64,000 nt of DNA from Ovis canadensis. Taxonomy: Eukaryota; Chordata; Mammalia; Artiodactyla; Bovidae. Below, one piece after another: positions 57,285 through 64,000 of the stretch. Location of the stretch: positions 22,627,001 through 22,691,000 of the forward strand of contig NC_091246.1 in NCBI RefSeq assembly GCF_042477335.2, written 5' to 3'. A program made the translations under genes and the position numbers. The notes beneath the pieces are model-generated. The model was given only the letters and a program-made list of their open reading frames with translations, was not told the DNA's origin and did not search any database. Numbering within the stretch: the stretch's first letter is position 1; every line of letters begins with the position of its first letter.

Positions 57285-59473
57285 CGCTCATATATTTAAC
57301 CTACTTACTGAGCACCCAACATGTGCCAAGTACTGAGGTGGGCACTGGGGATCCATCAGGGAACAAAGATCCCTGGCTTGTTTATCCTCCAGTAGGGGAG
57401 GGAGGGTCAATAAACACGATTAGCAAATTAAATGGTTACGTTAGAAGGTAGAATTAAAAGAGAACAAAGAGAAAGAATTAAGGGATATCATGAGTGCCAG
57501 GTACGGGGCCAGGAAGGGAGCCCTGCAACTTTAAGGAAGATGGTCAAGGCAAGCTTCAGGAAGACATGTGAGTAAAGATGTGAAGGGGGTCAGGGAGTTT
57601 GCTGTGTGGACAAGTGCAAGGAGAGCATAACAGGCAGAAGAAGAATCAGTGCAGAGGCCCTGAGGTGGGCGCATGAGTGCATGGTATGTCCAAGCAAGTG
57701 TGGCTGGAATGGGCCAGCAAAAGGGAAGGAGAGGACCAACACAGAGAGGTGAAGGGGCCCGCGTGCGAAGGGCTCCTCACTCAGGAGATGAAGGAGCCGC
57801 TGGAAGGGCATTAGCAAAGGAAAGACAAGAGCTGACTTTTATTTTAAAGTCTCACTCTGGCTGCTGTGTTGAATATGGACTATTTAGAATACAATCAGGA
57901 AGACTACTGCATAATGCCAGAAGGGAAAAATGGTGCCTGGACTAGGAGTAGCAGTGATAATGAGAAGTCATCAAATGCTGGATATATTCTGAAACGGAGC
58001 CAACAGGACACCTGAAATGACTAAATGTGGAGTATGACAGACAGACAAGTCAAAGTCATATCAGAGGTGTTTTGTCTAAACCAAAGAAAAGGTGAAGTCA
58101 GCATCAACTGAGATGGAGAAGTTAGAGGCAGAACAGGTTTAGGAGAGCGAGGGCAGATCTGGAGATCAGCTTAGGTTCTATTGAGCGTAAGGTGTCAGAC
58201 GCTCATGTGAAAAACGGCAGTGAGGGAGAGTCCCAAGTTGAGAGAGTGGCCTGGGGGTCATCAGCATACAGCATGTAAAGCCCTGATGCTGGATGGACTC
58301 ACTAAGGAAGAGGACCAGAGCTGGACCCTGGTCGCACGCCAACACTGAGAGACCAGGAAGCAAAAGAGGACTCAGGCAAGGAGGCTGAAAGAAAAGCAGC
58401 CTGTGAGGAAGGAGAAAACCAAGAGAGTATAATCCCTTAACCAAGGGAAGAATGTCTATCACACAGGAGGCTGGATGCCACTGATTATTCAAAAGTCATT
58501 TGAGACTGAGAAACTGACTGAGGAATTTAGCAACAAGAACAGTCTCAGTGAAGTGCTGGGGAGCAAAAGCTCACTGGGGTGAATTCATGAGATAGGAAGT
58601 GAGAAACTGGAGACATACCACAGACAACTATTTCCAGTTCTTCTACAAAGGAAAGGACACAAATGGGACTGTAGCTGATAGAAGGGACAGTGAGAGATAC
58701 CTTTCAAGATAAAGGAAATAAAAAGTAACTTATACATGTGTAAAAATATATGAATAAAACAATATATGGTAAGAAGAAAAATGGGGAGCACTGCTGGCGG
58801 TGACAGTAAAAAGCCTGAGTGTTCTCATCATACTCCTTCAGTTTTCTCACTGAACTTGGAAACTAGATCATTAACTGGGAGCGAGGATGAGAGGAGGGGC
58901 TGACAGTCTGAAGAGAGGGTGGATGGTAAAAGCAGTCATTTTATCTAGGAGAGGAGGATGAAGGACCGCAGTTATAGAGTGACTGCTGGCAGCATGCAGG
59001 GCCTGCTGAGTATACAGGTGCATAGGACCAGTTAAAGCCTGGTGGGTGTAGGTATGCAGCAGGCGGGAAGCTGGAATGAACCAGGGTGATCGTTTTGTCA
59101 AGTGAGCATATGATGAAGCAAGGGAGGGACTACAAGAATTGACCACGGAATTAAGCTGAGTAAGGAGGCAATGGTGGCTCAGAGGTTAAAGCGTCTGCCT
59201 CCAATGCGGGAGACCCAGGTTCAATCCCTGGGTCAGGAAGATCCCCTGGAGAAGGAAACGGTAACCCACTCCAGTATTCCTGCCTGGAGAATCCCATGGA
59301 CGGAGAAGCCTGGTAGGCTACAGCCCACAGGGTAGCAAAGGGACGGACACGACTGAGCGACTTCACTCTTAAGGAGGCAATGAGGATATGCACTGAAAAG
59401 GTGAGAGATTAATCAACTGGAGGCCCTGTGTGTGGAAGGATTGCTGTAGGAATTAGATGGGATATGCTAAAGC
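57285..59473 (+). repeat. Old unnamed mammalian repeat, longest copy
   Basis: About 2 kb net. The order includes TGAGCACCCAACATGTGCCA, CAGAGGCCCTGAGGTGGGCG, CTCACTCTGGCTGCTGTG, GCCTGGGGGTCATCAGCATA and CAAAAGCTCACTGGGGTG. It is interrupted by a Bov-tA2 at 59174-59369. Non-coding; family name not known to me. Confidence 0.55.
59174..59369 (+). mobile_element. Bov-tA2 SINE, 5'-truncated, with target duplication
   Basis: Starts at GTGGCTCAGAGG, lacking the first few bases of the tRNA head, and ends GAGCGACTTCACTCT. The 13-bp TAAGGAGGCAATG is identical at 59161-59173 and 59370-59382. Confidence 0.94.
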
Positions 59474-59932
59474 CCAACAAAGGCCCATATAGTCAAAGCT
59501 ATGGTTTCCTCCATATACGAATGAGAGTTGCACCATAAAGAAGGTTGAGCGCCGAAGAATTGATGCTTCTGAACTGTGGTGTTGGAGGAGACTCAAGATT
59601 TCCTTGGCCTGCAAGGAGATCAAACCAGTCAGTCCTAAAGGAAATCAATCCTGAATATTCATTGGAGGGACTGATGGTGAAGCTGAGGCTCCAATATTTT
59701 GGCCACCTGATGAGAAGAGCTGACTCACTAGAAAAGACCCTGATGCTGGGAAGGACTGAAGGCAGGAGCAGAAGGGGATGATAGAGGATGAGATGGTTGG
59801 ATGTCACCACCAACTCAATGGACACGAGAGTTTGAGCAAGCTCTGGGAGATGGTGAAGGACAGGGAAGCTTGGCGTGCTACAGTCCATAGGGTCGCAAAG
59901 AGTCGGACACAACTAAGTGACTGAACAACGCT
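59474..59932 (+). mobile_element. BovB LINE 3' end
   Basis: From CAACAAAGGCCCATATAGTC to GTGACTGAACAACGCT. Encodes a diverged BovB C-terminus (59545-59781). Confidence 0.92.
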
Positions 59933-60069
59933 AAAGACGGAATGATCCCCAAACACATCTTCAACATGCACCTGCCTCATGAGTTCCAAAACCACAGATA
60001 CCCAGGAGCCTACTAGGTCAGTGGATGCCCCACAGACACTTGAGATCAAGCATTATTAAGCTCAGTGCA

Positions 60070-60650
60070 ACATGACCCCCTAAACCTCCATTCTCCTCCC
60101 CCTATTTCCTTTCCCTCCTCAATTTTACATCAGCTAGAAACCCAGGAGACTCTCTTGACTCTTCCCTCCCATGACCCTCCCCCAACTCCCACATTCCCAT
60201 CCTCTTACCAACCAGCCACCAAAGCCTCTGGAGTCACCACCTATTTTCCCTCTACAACTCATGCCCGCATCTCAGTCCCACTGTAAGGCCTTTACTTGGC
60301 TCAGGCTCCCACTCCTCACTAACAGACAGGCTCCTAACCTTCAGTCTTCCGATCCGTTTTTCACCTAGCTACCCGGATGGCTTTCAGATCTGCCCCTATC
60401 TTTCTTATGTAAATCCTTAAATGGTTTCTGCCTTTAAAATAAAGGACATGGGAATTCCCTGGAGGTCCAGTGGTTAGGTCTCTGTGCTTTCTGTATGGGC
60501 CTGGGTTCCATCTCTGGTTGGGGAACTAAGATCTCACAAGCCATGCAGTGTGGTCAAATTAATTAATTAATTAAAGGACAATCTCCTGGTATGGCACAAA
60601 TGTCCTCATAAGACCTGCCCCTCCTCCCACTTAAGGTTGAAGAGCTTTCT
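60070..60650 (-). repeat. Old unnamed mammalian repeat split by a tRNA SINE
   Basis: CTAGAAACCCAGGAGACTCT, TCTTGACTCTTCCCTCCC, then TAAATCCTTAAATGGTTTCT before the SINE, and CATAAGACCTGCCCCTCC after it. Confidence 0.42.
60449..60571 (+). mobile_element. Short tRNA-derived SINE with target duplication
   Basis: GAATTCCCTGGAGGTCCAGT head, GGGTTCCATCTCTGGTTGGG, and an (AATT)n tail. TAAAGGACA occurs at 60440-60448 and 60572-60580. Confidence 0.87.
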
Positions 60651-61387
60651 TGAAGTCTCAAATCATCTCATGTATATCTATGTATGATAGCATTTTCCAT
60701 ATAGTATCACTTTTAAATTATTATTTGTCAGTTGCTGCCACCAGACTAAGTTTTTCTGAAGGCTGGATCTCTGTCATATTTGAACTCGAGACCCCAGGGC
60801 CATGTAGGATTTGGTACAAAGTAGGCAAAGAGTCAGACACAGAGTAGTGACTGAACAACAAAGGCAATAAATAAACAAATTAATAGTGATATAATGCTAA
60901 AAGATTTTAACCTAGTAACAGGACTGTGGCTAAAGGATGTTCATCCCTGCCTATTTACTGCTACTAAACAAATATACCTATCAGTAGAAATCCATGTGAT
61001 GCCAGGCCCTGGTTCTTGTGGACACTGCAGATGCTTAGACAAAAGACAAAGATCAACTGCTTTTTGGAGTTACAATATGCAGAAAAGAGATTCTTTAGCA
61101 TTTAAGAAACATCTCTGGTCTGAAGAAGAGGGAAAAGTTGGCCACCATCACATGTCATTCAAAAAATATTCACTGAGTAGCTACTGGGAGAGGCCATATG
61201 CCAGGCACTGGGGAGACAATGGTTAGCAAAACAGAGCCCCCAACCTAACAGTGCCTATAGCCTAGGAATATCAATATTGTCAATATCAATATCCATTGCT
61301 ATTTATTAAATACAGATTGTGTAACAGACATTGTGATAAGTACTCTGCATATATTAACAACACTGGGAAATAACTATCATTATCATT
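60651..61387. other. TMEFF1 intron sequence, weak repeat traces
   Basis: A Bov-A or BovB-like end may lie at 60824-60862 (GCAAAGAGTCAGACACAG). About 61290-61385 resembles MIR (TATTTATTAAATACAGATTG block). No exon. Confidence 0.4.
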
Positions 61388-61720
61388 TCTTTTAATTGGA
61401 GGATAATTACGTTACAGTATTGTGTTGGCCTCTGCCATACATCAACATGAATCAGCCACAGGTATACATATGTCCCCTCCTTCCTGAACCCTTCTACCTC
61501 TCCTCCCATCTCCCATTCCATCCCACCCCTCTAGGTTGTCACAGAGCACTGGGTTGAGCTCCCCGTGTCACCCAGCAAATTTCCACTTGTTATCTGTTTT
61601 ACATATGGTAATGTATGCGTTTCCATGCTGATCTCTCAGTTCAGACCGTCCTCACCTCCCCCACTGAGTCCACAGGCCTGTTCTCTATGTCCACATCTCC
61701 ACTGCCCTGCAAATAGGCTC
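61388..61720 (-). mobile_element. L1 3' end, antisense
   Basis: TTTTAATTGGAGGATAATTA, GTTACAGTATTGTGTTGGCC and ACATCAACATGAATCAGCC, the complement of a ruminant L1 terminus, then 3' UTR. Confidence 0.85.
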
Positions 61721-62907
61721 ATGAGGCTTAGACATCAACCTCTCCTTCCCTCCCTTTTAGGTATCTTAAAAGACACCCCAGGCTCAGAGGACAACATGAT
61801 CGGAACTTCTATTGAGATATGTCTGTCACTATGAGACAAGCATAAGGAATCCACCGTATGATTTTATTTTGTTCTCCCTTGCATGGCTATATTTTTTTTT
61901 TTTAATGTACAGGCAAAGAGGTAGGGTTGGGGGCGAGGCTGGTATTAGCTCCTTCAAAGACAGGAAACCATTCAATTAGAAGGAAGCTGAAAGCTTAACA
62001 AAGAACTCTTAATAACCATTAAAACAATTTACAGTGTTTTGTTTTATTCTTTAAGTAGGAGGATAATGGGACGGAGCAGGGTTGGGGAGAAGTTAGGGGA
62101 ATGAAGTTAAAGAAACAGAAACCAGGAGACTTGATTTCACAAGCTTTCTTTTACTTCTTGAAAAAAAGATTCACTGGTCAAACTGCAGGGGGAAGGAGTG
62201 AGAAGAATAAGACCAATCGCCCAGTGTTTGCAAACACTGCCTTGACAGCTAGACCAACCAGAGGTGAAAGACAAGCTCCCAGAAGCAGCAGCAAGAAGTG
62301 TTATCAGTACAGACACGGAACAGCAAAAGCACTAAGGCCATAAGGGTGAGCATCAGGAAATTCGAGATCTAGTTTTATCTCAGCTCTATTTACACAACCT
62401 CTCTGAAATCACACAGTTGAAGATTCACACCCTGTCTGTCTCCATCCCTCATATTACACCTGATTCTAATGCTCATTCCCCTTATTTTGAGAAATACATT
62501 ATAAACTTTATTTGAAACTTGACCATAAAGTTTAAGAACATTCTCAGTTCTTAACACACTCACTCTGTGACAGACTGCCTAAAAATCAAAATAAGGTTGG
62601 TCTATGGGTATAGTTCTATATTAAAAAATACATAGCATAATATTAAAAAGGTTAAGCCTATCTCAAAACCCTAATAAACATCTGGGTGGTTTTTTTGTTG
62701 GTTTTGTTTTTTTGTTTGTTTTTTTTTTTTGCATATTACTTGCCAGCTTTTTCCAAATGATGCTGCTAATGATTTTTTTTTAACTCAACTGCAAATAAAT
62801 ACTACATTTTAGTGATATTTTTAGTTCACATTTCATTGCCTGCTACAGAGCAGTGACCAAAGATGGAAAAAAGGTCTCACCTCTGATCTGGAGGTACTCT
62901 GACTTAC
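61721..62907. other. TMEFF1 intron sequence, nothing recognised
   Basis: No exon or clear repeat. T-rich low-complexity sequence lies at 62688-62732, with possible MIR trace near 62340-62420. Confidence 0.45.
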
Positions 62908-63031
62908 CTACAAGAAGCCTTCTGAGTAGAATAAATGAATTCACATTTTCCATGGATGCAGTAACCATTGAGGTTTTCAGGGCAAGGCATGTGGTTTCCA
63001 ATATAAACATCTTCCCTTTGATCACTAGCAT
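62908..63031 (-). CDS. TMEFF1: TMEFF1 internal coding exon (first part of EGF-like domain)
   Basis: Encodes ...ASDQREDVYIGNHMPCPEN, then residues through KASC, with the last Arg split by the intron. The acceptor is TTTTAAG at 63034-63032 and the donor TAG|GTAAGT at 62907. The exon is 124 nt: 2 nt finish an upstream codon, 40 full codons follow, and 2 nt begin the next codon. It carries four of the six cysteines of the EGF-like module of tomoregulin-1 (TMEFF1), a type I membrane protein with two follistatin/Kazal modules plus this EGF domain. Family knowledge: TMEFF1 antagonises Nodal signalling through Cripto and has been reported as a neuronal restriction factor for herpes simplex virus. Upstream exons lie beyond 64000. 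Confidence 0.94.
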
Positions 63032-63920
63032 CTTAAAAGAACATAAACCAGGTCAATAAATAATGAAAAGCAAATTGAAAAATGTGGACTTTTCAAAGGT
63101 TCTAAGACAACAAATAAATTCCCCCCTTGCTGGGTAATTTAGGAAGGAAATTTATCAGATAGGAGGCTAGACAAGAACCAAGGTCTCATTAAGCCACAAA
63201 CACAGCAGGTAGACTGTTTAGATTCAAAGCATTTAAAAATATTTGCCCGATGCGACCACTATGAGCAACTGCTGTTTAAAAATAATCAGAAAAAATAAAA
63301 ACACTCAACATCTTTGCTATTAAAAAAAATATTACTTCCAGAAGAAATCTCACCTCTGTGTCAGAGATGGGGTATGTAGCACTGGCTTTTGGGGAATTGA
63401 CTTACTCTAGCCATTCACCTTGAGGCTATGAAATTGAGGCCAAAGGACACTGGTAAGGCAGAGAACAAGTATGAGATTCTGAAATTTTAGGGTGAAAGGT
63501 TTACTTTGGAATGAAAACTATCAAGCATATTGATTTTTTCCCAAGTGAAAATAGTTCTCTGTTCTTTTTAAATTGTTTTTCTTAGTGTATGTTTCTGTAA
63601 AAAAAAAAAAATTCAAATGATACAGAGAACAAATAAAAAAGAAATTTTAAACCGCCCCAAATCTCTCTATCCAAAGAAAACCATTGTAAACATGTTAATG
63701 AATATGTGTTTGGACTTAAGTATACTGACTTGAACCGAATTGGGTTGGACTGAAGAAAACGGGAGGGTGGTAAGTAATTTCACTACCAAAAATGGGAAGA
63801 GTCAGGAAGCAGAGATAGAATAGGGCAGGAAAGAAGAAGGCATGGGGATCCAGTCTTCAAAACCAACGATATTCTTTCCTTAATTCATTCTCTATTTCCA
63901 TGTCTCTTTTCCCCATATAC
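63032..63920. other. TMEFF1 intron sequence, nothing recognised
   Basis: No upstream TMEFF1 exon is visible here. An A13 run lies at about 63600-63612. Confidence 0.5.
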
Positions 63921-64000
63921 TTGTTGTTTAGTCGTTACGTCATGTTAGACTCTTTGTGACTGAACTGAACTGAAGCATGCCAGGCTTCCTTGTCCTTCAT
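63921..64000 (-). mobile_element. BovB 3' end running off the window
   Basis: Antisense BovB-like end (TTGTTTAGTCGTTACGTCAT, then GCATGCCAGGCTTCCTTGTC). An ACTGAACTGAACTGAAG run is embedded within it. Truncated by the window edge. Confidence 0.7.

Larger units (their letters stand above)
52806..62907 (-). other. TMEFF1: TMEFF1 intron upstream of the transmembrane exon
   Basis: A 10,102-bp intron flanked by exons in matching phase. It holds a Bov-tA2 (53681-53905), two L1 3' ends in tandem (54035-55260 and 55385-56622), two small tRNA SINEs (56702-56820, 60449-60571), a long old unnamed repeat (57285-59473) split by a Bov-tA2, a BovB 3' end (59474-59932) and an antisense L1 3' end (61388-61720). 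T-rich low-complexity sequence lies at 62688-62732. No exon is visible within it. Confidence 0.85.

Noticed and set aside
58178-58492. 104-codon minus frame
   Set aside because: Antisense to the old unnamed repeat, with no domain.

Overview
This is ruminant (bovid) nuclear DNA. The evidence is dense BovB (RTE-type) LINE fragments, their SINE derivatives Bov-A2 and Bov-tA2, and CHR-2-type tRNA SINEs, together with two vertebrate genes, TMEFF1 and CAVIN4. These two genes are neighbours in the same order on human 9q31, and the matching cattle region would be on chromosome 8. I cannot tell cattle from other bovids by reading alone.

Both genes run on the minus strand. The last three coding exons of TMEFF1 (EGF-like domain, transmembrane segment, cytoplasmic tail) lie at 62908-63031, 52647-52805 and 48678-48762. 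The TMEFF1 stop codon is only 1,547 bp from the start codon of CAVIN4, and that gap must hold the TMEFF1 3' UTR and the CAVIN4 promoter. CAVIN4 is complete: exon 1 is at 46723-47130, a 9.6 kb intron follows, and exon 2 is at 36446-37123. The spliced protein is 361 residues. From about 35 kb down to position 1 the DNA is intergenic and lies downstream of CAVIN4. I found no further gene there.

The rest is mobile-element history. About a dozen 5'-truncated BovB fragments occur on both strands, the largest (2.1 kb) in the CAVIN4 intron. There are five Bov-A2 or Bov-A copies, five clear Bov-tA2 copies, and many CHR-2 and other tRNA SINEs. L1 3' ends occur at 0.3, 16, 54-56.6 and 61.4 kb, with an older L1 or HAL1 piece at 4-5.3 kb. 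MIR fragments are scattered through. An old repeat family that I recognise but cannot name recurs on both strands. Several insertions are nested and keep readable target-site duplications, so their relative order can be read.

Most reading frames outside the two genes are BovB protein remnants or chance frames. I see no CRISPR array, operon, phage or prokaryotic system, and no convincing undescribed system. The observations most worth checking are a CpG-rich, GC-box-bearing patch at about 20 kb, the compact TMEFF1-CAVIN4 junction with a perfect 20-bp palindrome, the in-frame 21-bp repeat in CAVIN4, and a probable SINE inside the CAVIN4 3' UTR.
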